From Candidatus Zixiibacteriota bacterium (GTDB lineage: Bacteria; Zixibacteria; MSB-5A5; SM1-73), in NCBI GenBank assembly GCA_020341875.1, contig CP070839.1, positions 1,105,083-1,111,769 on the forward strand: DNA of 6,687 nt, written 5' to 3'. The notes under the pieces are model-generated. The model was not told where the DNA came from. It was given only the letters and a program-made list of their open reading frames with translations, and did not search any database. Position 1 is the first letter of the stretch. Every line of letters begins with the position of its first letter. A program made the translations under genes and the position numbers. Of the stretch, positions 1 to 6,546 are shown one piece after another.

Positions 1-180
1 GCAGATGGGCTCACCGTCTACGATAACGTTACCGGCCTGACCTGGACACAAGGAGCGGACTGGACCGGCGATGGTGTTGTTGACGTTGAGATTGTCACAG
101 GTCAATGGGGTCTTTCTTTGCTCATCGGTGCCACGGGCAAAAACGGTCTTTGGCTTCGAATCGGTGAAGAAACTCAGTAG
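1..180 (+). other. DUF1566-like coding fragment, probably real only for about the first 85-95 bases
   Basis: Frame 1 on the plus strand is open from the window edge to a TAG at 178-180. Its first 30 residues contain VYDNVTGLTWTQ and then DWTGDGVVDVE. The pattern V-x-D-N-x-T-G-L-x-W followed by a GDG-x-x-D segment is characteristic of DUF1566 (Lcl-type C-terminal) repeats in secreted or surface bacterial proteins. From about position 90 onward the same bases, read on the minus strand, encode well-conserved Gfo/Idh/MocA sequence, so the last ~30 plus-strand residues are most likely antisense noise. I therefore read positions 1 to about 85-95 as a piece of a different gene joined to the polysaccharide operon. 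No start codon or signal peptide is visible because the 5' part is outside the window. Function is unknown beyond the family resemblance. The match rests on motif recognition by eye. Confidence 0.4.
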
Positions 181-1908
181 ATCCACGAAATGGCAGACCT
201 CGCCGATTATTCTCCCTCCCCCCTGTTCCGGATCGTGTACCCAGTGATCGGGAGGGACGGCCCCGGCGTTCACCCTGTAGTTCATGCACAGGGGAGAACT
301 CCCCTTCTCGAAGTGCTCCTTTAGTATTCTTGCCGCAGGAGAGAACCGACGATTGAACCCGACCATAAGCTGCCCCCTGGTTCCAGTCAGCGTCTCCGTG
401 ACCTGCCTTAGCTGGTCTTCATTGATGGCCAGCGGTTTTTCCACGAAGACAGCTCTGCCCGCTTCCAGGGCCCGACAGACTAACTCCGCATGCCGGTCGT
501 GTCTGGTGACTATGAACACGCAGTTGACTATGTCATCTTCCAGGATATCTTCGACCCGGGAGGAGCAGTATCCGACCCCGAACTTCCGCGCAACGTCCTT
601 AGCGGAGATTCCTGTGGAGGTAACCACACGCCTCAGGCTTACCCTCGGTCTCTTGGTCAGGTGAGGCAGAAGGTTGTTTCGGGCGAAGCTTCCCGCGCCG
701 ATAAACCCGATGTTGACCTCAGAAATTAGCCTCCCTCGGTCCCGCCAGTCCTCTTTTACCCAGATCCGCTTGCTCTGCTGCCTCGACTCTTCGTAGCTTA
801 AGAGCACCGCCAAAGATCTCTCCTCGCCCTCCATTATGACCTCGTAGGCCTCTTCCGCATCCTCGATGGCGAACTGGTGCGTGATCAACTCCTCCACCTT
901 CACCTTGCCCTGCTTCAGCAGACTCAGGGATTCCCCCATGTTCCGGTTTTCGGTCCAGCGGACGTAGCCGTATGGGTAGTCCATCCCCATCTCTTCGTAA
1001 AGACGGTCATATCTTCCCGGGCCGTACGAGCGGGAGAACCTGATGTCCAGTTCCTTCTCGTAGAAGTTCTTTCGGGGCACGTCCGTTTTAACCGCTCCCA
1101 CTATCACCACCTTGGCTTTATCCCGACAGATTTGTCCTGATAGTTCTATGGGTTGATTGTCCTCAGTCCCCGCGGTTATGATCGCCGCATCTACCCCGTG
1201 ACCGGCGGTGAAGCTCAGCACCGTTGTTTTCAAATCCTCTTTGCCGACGGTCAAGCTCAAGTCAGCCCCGGAATCCCTTGCCAGTCCAACCATATTCTCG
1301 TCTATGTCGATTCCCACCACCTGACATCCGGCAGCCCTAAGCATCTGCACGCAAAGCTGGCCTAATATTCCCAGACCGATCACCGCCACGCTCTCACCTA
1401 ACTTGACCTCGGCCTGTCTTATCCCCTGCAGGGCTATTGCCCCTAAGGTGGTGAAACAGGCTTCTCGCGTGCTCACCCCTTCCGGAACCCTGGCACAAAG
1501 GTTCTTGGGGATTGAGACTATCTCGGCGTGATTGGCATGACCGGCTCCGGCGCATGCGACCCTATCCCCTGGCCGTATCCCTTCCACCAATTCTCCCACG
1601 GCTATCACCTCTCCGGCCGAACTGTATCCCAAGGGCGCCGAGGATTCCAGTCTGTTCATCACCTTCCTGAGGGTGGTGGTCCACCCCTCTTTCTTGACGT
1701 TCTTTAAGACCTGCCTGACTAAGTCGGGCCTGCTTTTTACTTTAGCCAGCATGCTCTTCCGGGCGAAATCGACCTTCGTCCTCTCGGTGCCTTTGGAGAT
1801 TAGGGAGTGCTCGTTTCCTACCAGAATCCCCCCGGGCCTGAGACTCGGAAGAGGCACCTCTTCGACGTTCAACTCGCCAGTTTTATTGTTTTGTAATACC
1901 TGCTTCAT
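1..1908 (-). CDS. Two-domain oxidoreductase: MDR (alcohol dehydrogenase-like) + Gfo/Idh/MocA, 3' end missing or broken
   Basis: The frame is open from ATG at 1908 to the window edge, giving 636 residues and no stop. Residues 1-370 are a medium-chain dehydrogenase/reductase: GroES-like part to about 165, then a nucleotide-binding fold with GLGILG (178-183) and acidic D201 after the second strand. After a polar linker, residues 397-600 are a Gfo/Idh/MocA domain: GFIGAG (401-406), the EKP motif (490-492), and the segment G569-E-V-C-H-F-V-D576 with the likely catalytic His573. Zn-ADH landmarks are absent: SLISKGTER (35-43) replaces the catalytic Cys region and GYSSAGE (94-100) replaces the GHE motif. 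From memory, this fusion is a recurrent annotation ('bi-domain-containing oxidoreductase') in polysaccharide loci. The expected role is NAD(P)-dependent oxidation or reduction of a sugar or sugar nucleotide; the substrate is unknown. The start overlaps the glycosyltransferase stop as ATGA, with AAGAGGAG just upstream. After about residue 610 family resemblance ends and the opposite strand looks coding, so the true C-terminus is probably not present. Confidence 0.9.
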   Translation of the reverse strand, partial: MKQVLQNNKTGELNVEEVPLPSLRPGGILVGNEHSLISKGTERTKVDFARKSMLAKVKSRPDLVRQVLKNVKKEGWTTTLRKVMNRLESSAPLGYSSAGEVIAVGELVEGIRPGDRVACAGAGHANHAEIVSIPKNLCARVPEGVSTREACFTTLGAIALQGIRQAEVKLGESVAVIGLGILGQLCVQMLRAAGCQVVGIDIDENMVGLARDSGADLSLTVGKEDLKTTVLSFTAGHGVDAAIITAGTEDNQPIELSGQICRDKAKVVIVGAVKTDVPRKNFYEKELDIRFSRSYGPGRYDRLYEEMGMDYPYGYVRWTENRNMGESLSLLKQGKVKVEELITHQFAIEDAEEAYEVIMEGEERSLAVLLSYEESRQQSKRIWVKEDWRDRGRLISEVNIGFIGAGSFARNNLLPHLTKRPRVSLRRVVTSTGISAKDVARKFGVGYCSSRVEDILEDDIVNCVFIVTRHDRHAELVCRALEAGRAVFVEKPLAINEDQLRQVTETLTGTRGQLMVGFNRRFSPAARILKEHFEKGSSPLCMNYRVNAGAVPPDHWVHDPEQGGGRIIGEVCHFVDLLSFFTDSKPKTVFARGTDEQRKTPLTCDNLNVNNTIAGPVRSLCPGQAGNVIVDGEPIC

Positions 1909-3062
1909 GTGTCTCCTCTTCTGTCTCCAGAGCTGACTTTTTCTATTGTCCCCACAACTCCATCCACGAATTGGTCAAGAGTAAACTTTTCCCCTATCCT
2001 TTTTTGGTTGATTAGACCCATCTTCCGGCTCAAATGCCTATTCTCGGCGAGAAAGGTGATTTTTTCTGCGATATCGGAGGGAGAGGAAGATGGGACGATG
2101 AAACCGTTCTGGCGGTCGATGATCATCTCGCTGATACTACCTGTGTTGGTGGAGATGACCGGGAGTCCGGCGGCCATGGCTTCGAGAATCGAGACCGGTT
2201 GACCTTCCTGGTGGCGGCTGGGCAGAACCAGGACGTCTGATCTTTTGAACAGTTCGGTCTTTTGATCTCCGGTCACCACTCCGGTGAGTTCTATGTTTTG
2301 CTCCAGGTCGTTGTCCCTGATGTACGCAGCCGTTCGATTTCGCATCTCCTCATCCTCCCACCGCCCGGCGATTGAAACCGAGATGTCCGGCAATTTCCTC
2401 TTTACCTCGGAGATCGCTTTTATCACGTCGAAAAAACCTTTAGCCTCCCTCAAAACACCGGCGTAGAGCACCTTGAAACGATCATTATGTTGTCTCTCCG
2501 GATGAAGCCTTTCGAACTGCTTCGCATCAATGCCATTGTAAACCACGTCTATCCTGCCTTCGGGCAGTACGTCCTCCAGCACGTGTTTCAAGCAGTACCC
2601 CAGGACGATACCCCTGTCCACGTACCTGAACACGAACTTTATATATCCCTTTCCGAGGACCGAAGCTTTCTCGAAGAATCTCTTGAAATATCCTCCATGA
2701 AGATGGATCACCACCTTGCGTCTGAACAGGAGCCCGGAGATCAGAATAAAGATGCCATCCCGGGCAAAGCCCCAGAAGTTCTGCGAGATCGGAACGTAGA
2801 CCACGTCGATCCTCTCTCCGGTCAAATGTCTGAGAAGAACAAAGATGAATCTGACGGCCTGCCAGCCGTTTCTCAGGGTGAGTCTGCCAAAATCCTTGTT
2901 CTTCTTCGGATCCTGGGTGTTCAGATGGACGAACTGAAATCCTTCCTTTTTCTTCAGTCCATCAGCCAACCATCTTGTCATCACCGCCACCCCGTGGTAG
3001 GGAGGAGGCAGAGGACCCACGATGAGAATTCGCTTTTTCTGTCTGCTAAGTTCCAGACTCAT
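1905..3062 (-). CDS. Family 4 glycosyltransferase (GT4, GT-B fold)
   Basis: This 385-residue protein has the usual GT4 length and architecture. The N-terminal Rossmann domain begins RILIVGPLPPPYHG (11-24), with a Gly-rich acceptor-side loop. The mid-part carries VVIHLHGGYFKR (117-128). The C-terminal donor-binding domain starts near residue 196, with VLYAGVLREAKG (198-209), where R205 and K208 fit the basic residues that bind the donor diphosphate. The EX7E motif is present as E286 and E294 (EGQPVSILE), followed by AMAAGLPVIST. It should be a retaining, cytoplasmic, membrane-associated enzyme that moves a sugar from a nucleotide donor to a growing lipid-linked glycan. Donor and acceptor cannot be read from sequence. 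The ATG lies inside the end of the upstream polymerase/ligase gene (17-bp overlap), with GGAGGA at 3071-3076, 8 nt away. The TGA overlaps the next start as ATGA, so the two genes are probably translationally coupled. Confidence 0.93.
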   Translation of the reverse strand: MSLELSRQKKRILIVGPLPPPYHGVAVMTRWLADGLKKKEGFQFVHLNTQDPKKNKDFGRLTLRNGWQAVRFIFVLLRHLTGERIDVVYVPISQNFWGFARDGIFILISGLLFRRKVVIHLHGGYFKRFFEKASVLGKGYIKFVFRYVDRGIVLGYCLKHVLEDVLPEGRIDVVYNGIDAKQFERLHPERQHNDRFKVLYAGVLREAKGFFDVIKAISEVKRKLPDISVSIAGRWEDEEMRNRTAAYIRDNDLEQNIELTGVVTGDQKTELFKRSDVLVLPSRHQEGQPVSILEAMAAGLPVISTNTGSISEMIIDRQNGFIVPSSSPSDIAEKITFLAENRHLSRKMGLINQKRIGEKFTLDQFVDGVVGTIEKVSSGDRRGDT

Positions 3063-4485
3063 ATTTGAGTTCCTCCGATCGCTCCTTTTCTATTTTGATC
3101 AGGGCCATGCTCATCCCCATGATGATCCAGAAGAATATCCCCATGGACGGTCCTTCAAGAACCACGTTAAAAAACGCGAAGATCGATATGCAGAAATGGC
3201 TGCTTAAGAGAGCAAGCAGATACGCCTTGGATTTCCCCGCTTCCATGCGCCTGTATGCTTTTATGCCAGAGGCGTAGAATTTCAGGATCAAGCAGCAGAA
3301 GATCCCGAATCCGATGACTCCCATTCGATTCAGAATCCACAGAAATGAGTTATGAGGGTGCAGCCTTCTCTCTGCATAATCGTAGAACTTGCCTCCGGAG
3401 AACACCGAGAAGGGCGGGCCGAATCCCTCTCCCAGCACAGGCTGTCTTGCGGTTCTGCCGAGTATCTGGCTCCACATCACCAACCTGTGAGCGGAATTCG
3501 GATCCTGCTCAGGTGTCAGAGTGGATAGGGCCCTTGTTAGGGTGTCTTTCACCATGACACTACCGGACAGGACGCCTGAGAACTGATCGACACAGACGAT
3601 CAGAAGAAAGATACAGATCATCAAAACCATATACTTGAGGGTGCGTACCTTGCTGATAAGGGCAAAGATGAGAATCAGCCCGCCAATCAAAGCCACAAGC
3701 AGCGATCGGTGCTGTATCAGAAGAATCGCGGCGAAGATCTGAAAAGGCAGCAGAACCGAAAGCAGACTTCTGGCCCTGCTTCTGATTCCGAAGACGGTCA
3801 GGCTCAGCCAGAAGAGCACACAGACAACCAAACTCAACGCCCCGATATTAGCTCCGTATCTTTTCACCTCGGTGCTGGTTTCGAATCCGAAGCCAGAGGC
3901 ATAATTATAGAATATCGCCAGCAATGCGACCGTCGAGGCGACCAACGAGAGTTTTAGAATCCTTTCCAACTTATTCATGTCGGTGACCAGCTCCAGGATC
4001 AGAAAGTAGAAAAGCGAATAGTAGACTACGACCGAGTGCCTCAACGCCTCCATTCCGAATTCGGAGATTCCCCTGAGAAGGCATAGGGCCCCCAGAGCAT
4101 AGTAGATCAGGAAAAGACCATTCAATCCAGACCTCTTAACGATCCGCTCCTTCGCTGCAACTTTTCTAAGAACCACCAGTATCCAGGCTGCTGTCAGGAC
4201 TGCTTCTGTGACGTACAGGCTGGTCTCTTCGAACCTGATCCCAAGGTAGGAAAACCCTCTGCCGAAGCCTATCGTGCCGGTCACCAGGAAGAGAGTCAAC
4301 ATCTCGGCGGAGCTGGTCTTGGAGGGGAAGCAGGCCAATTGTCTTGACAAGAGGATCAGGAGTACCACCCCCGCAGCTACGGTCAGGGCCGGACCCCAGA
4401 CTAAAGCTGCAGAGAGGGAGACACAGCATAGTCCCAGAAGAAGTGTCCTGACGCTTGCCTCATATGCGATGCGATTGCAGTTCAT
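3046..4485 (-). CDS. O-antigen polymerase/ligase family membrane protein (Wzy- or WaaL-like)
   Basis: The 479-residue protein is very hydrophobic, with roughly ten to twelve membrane segments, and has the family layout: many N-terminal helices, one large extracytoplasmic loop (about 300-383), then C-terminal helices. The helix carrying QHRSLLVALI (258-267) and the loop-end motif LHPHNSFLWILNRMGVIG (375-392) are typical of the O-antigen ligase/Wzy family (PF04932). The loop also carries R334 in NSAHRLVMW and the VLGEGFGPP turn (350-358). Such enzymes use undecaprenyl-linked glycan in the periplasm, either polymerising repeat units (Wzy) or transferring the chain to lipid A core (WaaL). The two cannot be told apart by eye; a Wzx gene in the same operon favours Wzy. 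I chose ATG 4485, which has AAAGGA 12 nt upstream. The frame also opens 14 codons earlier at TTG 4527, but that codon has no ribosome binding site and would overlap the methyltransferase by 20 bp. The 3' end overlaps the glycosyltransferase start by 17 bp. Confidence 0.9.
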   Translation of the reverse strand: MNCNRIAYEASVRTLLLGLCCVSLSAALVWGPALTVAAGVVLLILLSRQLACFPSKTSSAEMLTLFLVTGTIGFGRGFSYLGIRFEETSLYVTEAVLTAAWILVVLRKVAAKERIVKRSGLNGLFLIYYALGALCLLRGISEFGMEALRHSVVVYYSLFYFLILELVTDMNKLERILKLSLVASTVALLAIFYNYASGFGFETSTEVKRYGANIGALSLVVCVLFWLSLTVFGIRSRARSLLSVLLPFQIFAAILLIQHRSLLVALIGGLILIFALISKVRTLKYMVLMICIFLLIVCVDQFSGVLSGSVMVKDTLTRALSTLTPEQDPNSAHRLVMWSQILGRTARQPVLGEGFGPPFSVFSGGKFYDYAERRLHPHNSFLWILNRMGVIGFGIFCCLILKFYASGIKAYRRMEAGKSKAYLLALLSSHFCISIFAFFNVVLEGPSMGIFFWIIMGMSMALIKIEKERSEELKYESGT

Positions 4486-4497
4486 GGGTACATGAGG

Positions 4498-4503
4498 TCC
4501 TTT
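4498..4503 (-). promoter_or_regulatory. Ribosome binding site deciding the polymerase/ligase start
   Basis: AAAGGA is read on the minus strand 12 nt upstream of ATG 4485, inside the only true intergenic gap of the operon (4486-4507, 22 bp). The spacing is rather long. No comparable purine-rich site precedes the alternative TTG at 4527, so this site favours the shorter protein. Confidence 0.5.
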
Positions 4504-4507
4504 AAGA

Positions 4508-5230
4508 TCAGATCGGTTTCCCTGCAATGATGGAAACTCGTTGTCTCCGGTAGTTCAAAAGCGAGTAAACTCTTCGTCTCATGGGACTGATTCTCTGGTC
4601 TTCCCACCTTCTGGGAACGAAGAGATCCAATTTCGCTTCCAGAATCTCAAAACCCGTCCTTCTTATCATCCTCAGTACCTTTCCCACTGAAAAGGAGTGG
4701 GGATGCAGCAAATGATCTTGTGCCCCCAGGAGAGGAAGGAACTTCCTTCCCCACGCCCAATAGATGGGGAAGGTGTTGACGGAGAGGACCATTATCCCAC
4801 CAGTCTTCAGGCACCGTGATGTCTCGCATATCACCTTGGAAGGGTCCCGCGTATGATCCAACACGTTATGAACCATGATCAGATCGAAGAACCGGTCTCC
4901 AAATGGAATATCTTCCGCAGCCGCCTTGATTCTTCGTACATCCGGATTGAGCAGATTCGAAAATTGCTCAGAGTAAAAGTCATTTAGAGGGTCCAAGCTG
5001 GTCAAGCTTCCCTTGCTGAAAAAGTCAATGACCGGTTCCCCAGCGCCGCCGATCTCCATGATTCGAGAATCATCCTTCAACTCAACAAACTGGCTGATCC
5101 ATCTCTCGCTTCGTTCTGCCTTCAACCTTAGCGTCCTTTTGGCCTGATCAGAGGCATATCTCTCGCGATTCCTGACCCAGTGCTTTTTTTCATTCGCTTG
5201 AGCAACGGCCCATTTGCCTTGGTCGATCAT
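4508..5230 (-). CDS. Class I SAM-dependent methyltransferase (Methyltransf_11-like)
   Basis: With the start at 5230 the protein has 240 residues. It has a helical N-terminus (WAVAQANEKKHWVRNRERY, 7-25), then motif I as IMEIGGAGEP (57-66) with the Gly-rich SAM loop. D80 ends the second strand and is the likely ribose-binding acid. Next come AEDIPF (105-110, motif II), FDLIMVHNVLDHTRDP (115-130, motif III region) and CLKTGGIMVLSVN (140-152), the usual post-motif that places a loop before strand 5. The order and spacing fit a Rossmann-fold methyltransferase of the Methyltransf_11 type. In this operon the likely substrate is a sugar or lipid-linked glycan (methyl decoration or chain capping), which is inference. 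The frame extends upstream to 5383, but that part is antiphase flippase sequence. ATG 5230 has AGGAG 7 nt upstream and overlaps the flippase stop as TGATG, so it is the supported start. Confidence 0.88.
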   Translation of the reverse strand: MIDQGKWAVAQANEKKHWVRNRERYASDQAKRTLRLKAERSERWISQFVELKDDSRIMEIGGAGEPVIDFFSKGSLTSLDPLNDFYSEQFSNLLNPDVRRIKAAAEDIPFGDRFFDLIMVHNVLDHTRDPSKVICETSRCLKTGGIMVLSVNTFPIYWAWGRKFLPLLGAQDHLLHPHSFSVGKVLRMIRRTGFEILEAKLDLFVPRRWEDQRISPMRRRVYSLLNYRRQRVSIIAGKPI

Positions 5231-6546
5231 CACAAAGCTCCTGAAGAAGATTTTGCCATAGTACGCTCGCTTTCGCCGTGCACGGCTTCGGTAGTGGGCG
5301 GCGGAAGCGCCACAGCTCTGCTCCTCAGCCGGAAATAGGGCACCGCAAAGACGGTCCAGACGAGCGCTCGAAGGAAGAGACAAATGTCAGTCGCATAAGC
5401 TGCCCCCAACAACCCCCACCTCTTGACGAACAGGTAGTTCAGAACAATGCCCAGAACAGGCCCGAAGAAGAGAGTCCAGCCGAATATCTTCCACAACTGC
5501 GTACGAGACGCCGAATATATCACCGTGCTGGCCGAGACAGCATAGATCAAAAGAGTGCTGAATCCCAGGCTCAGTATCTTTATCGCGGGAACTGAAGCAA
5601 GATAGCCGGCATTGAGCAAGCCTGAGTGAACCAGAAATCCAATCACTTCGTCTATAAGGAGGAAGTACAGGGCGCCGATGCCTATAGCAGCGATACAGGC
5701 AGACCTCATTACCTTCTTTAGATTCACATTCTCTTTCAAATAAGGATACATCACGGTTTCGATCACGTGACACAGAAGTGCAAAGGGAATGACGAAGACC
5801 AAGGCAGCCGAATATATCCCCAGCTGCTTTAAGTCCAGAAGCCGGGCAACAAAAATCTTGTCGATGTTTCTGATCAGCTCGCCGTTCACTCCCAGAGCGA
5901 ACATGGAAAGCCCGTAAGTGAGGAGGCGGTTTCTCCGGATACCTTTTACATGGGCCGCAAGCGACAAGCGCCGGTGTCCCAATCCGGTCAGTAGAATGAA
6001 GAGAAAGAGGATTAGGGAAAAGAGCAGCAGAACGGCCTGAGCGCTCCTAACCTTAAGGACACCCAAGACAACAAAGCTCAGGATGAGAAACGCCGCCACC
6101 ATCAAGGTCCGGTATCTGAAGCCGGTGGTGACGTATTCCTTGAATCCTTTGAACACGGCCAGGTACTGGTTGAAGACGATCAGCCCGATGGTACACAACA
6201 AGGCAAAAAGGAGGGTGGAGTAATCTCCGCCCAAGGTGAGATGCCACAGCCCGAGGAATCCCAAAGCGACCAGAGGCACGGAGAATTTGATGATCGAGAA
6301 GAAATGACTCTTAATGGACTCGGGTGAGTATCCCTGGGATACGAAGCGGACGGTCATATAGGGTAGGCCCAGGGTGCCCACAAAGGCAAAGAGGGTTATC
6401 AGTCCGTAGGCATAATCGAATAGCGCATACTCCTCGACCGGAAGCTGTTTCATAAGAGAGAGTTTCAGGACGAAGATGCCCAGGCCCACAGCTAGTACCC
6501 AGAAATAGGAGAAGACTATGCTTTTGGCCATCGTCGCGTTTTTCAC
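5230..6546 (-). CDS. Wzx-like polysaccharide flippase (MOP superfamily)
   Basis: The 438-residue integral membrane protein has about twelve predicted helices (for example 10-30, 42-64, 84-105, 112-132, 148-165, 171-190, 243-265, 284-304, 355-375, 384-404) and few long loops, the size and layout of Wzx/RfbX-type translocases. Family marks include NIDKIFVARLLDLKQLGIYSAA (227-248), the loop and helix typical of polysaccharide synthase/flippase proteins, and the C-terminal KRWGLLGAAYAT (375-386). It should move undecaprenyl-diphosphate-linked repeat units from the cytoplasmic to the outer face of the inner membrane, feeding the polymerase/ligase two genes downstream. The start is GTG at 6546: AGGAGGT lies 9 nt upstream, whereas the next in-frame ATG (6531) is 24 nt from it. 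The GTG overlaps the epimerase stop as GTGA, and the stop overlaps the methyltransferase ATG as TGATG. The last ~30 residues are a hydrophilic, Pro/Ser-rich tail, probably cytoplasmic. Confidence 0.92.
   Translation of the reverse strand: MKNATMAKSIVFSYFWVLAVGLGIFVLKLSLMKQLPVEEYALFDYAYGLITLFAFVGTLGLPYMTVRFVSQGYSPESIKSHFFSIIKFSVPLVALGFLGLWHLTLGGDYSTLLFALLCTIGLIVFNQYLAVFKGFKEYVTTGFRYRTLMVAAFLILSFVVLGVLKVRSAQAVLLLFSLILFLFILLTGLGHRRLSLAAHVKGIRRNRLLTYGLSMFALGVNGELIRNIDKIFVARLLDLKQLGIYSAALVFVIPFALLCHVIETVMYPYLKENVNLKKVMRSACIAAIGIGALYFLLIDEVIGFLVHSGLLNAGYLASVPAIKILSLGFSTLLIYAVSASTVIYSASRTQLWKIFGWTLFFGPVLGIVLNYLFVKRWGLLGAAYATDICLFLRALVWTVFAVPYFRLRSRAVALPPPTTEAVHGESERTMAKSSSGAL
5238..5242 (-). promoter_or_regulatory. 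Ribosome binding site deciding the methyltransferase start
   Basis: AGGAG is read on the minus strand 7 nt before ATG 5230, inside the end of the flippase gene. It supports the 240-residue methyltransferase over the 291-residue open frame that begins at 5383. Confidence 0.7.

Noticed and set aside
284..1936. Several plus-strand open frames of 70-126 codons in the left third of the window
   Set aside because: All are antisense to the continuous two-domain oxidoreductase frame, which carries clear cofactor and catalytic motifs. None of the plus-strand frames has a recognisable domain.
2487..3068. A 193-codon plus-strand open frame opposite the glycosyltransferase
   Set aside because: It lies wholly antisense to a well-supported GT4 gene, shows no recognisable motif, and its composition is what the complementary strand of that gene would give by chance.
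4486..4507. Possible promoter or terminator in the only intergenic gap
   Set aside because: The gap is 22 bp, shows no stem followed by a T-run and no -35/-10 pair; it only accommodates the ribosome binding site.
4486..4527. TTG start at 4527 for the polymerase/ligase protein (493 residues)
   Set aside because: The codon is TTG, no ribosome binding site precedes it, and it would overlap the methyltransferase by 20 bp. ATG 4485 has AAAGGA upstream. The extra residues are polar and not part of the first membrane segment.
5231..5383. Upstream extension of the methyltransferase to 291 residues
   Set aside because: The extra 51 residues are an out-of-phase reading of the flippase C-terminus, with Arg/Ser/Ala-rich low-complexity sequence. 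ATG 5230 has a good ribosome binding site and a TGATG coupling junction.
5387..5773. A 128-codon minus-strand frame inside the flippase gene
   Set aside because: It is an alternate frame of the flippase, rich in Arg, Cys and Ser, without motifs; the flippase frame carries the membrane segments.
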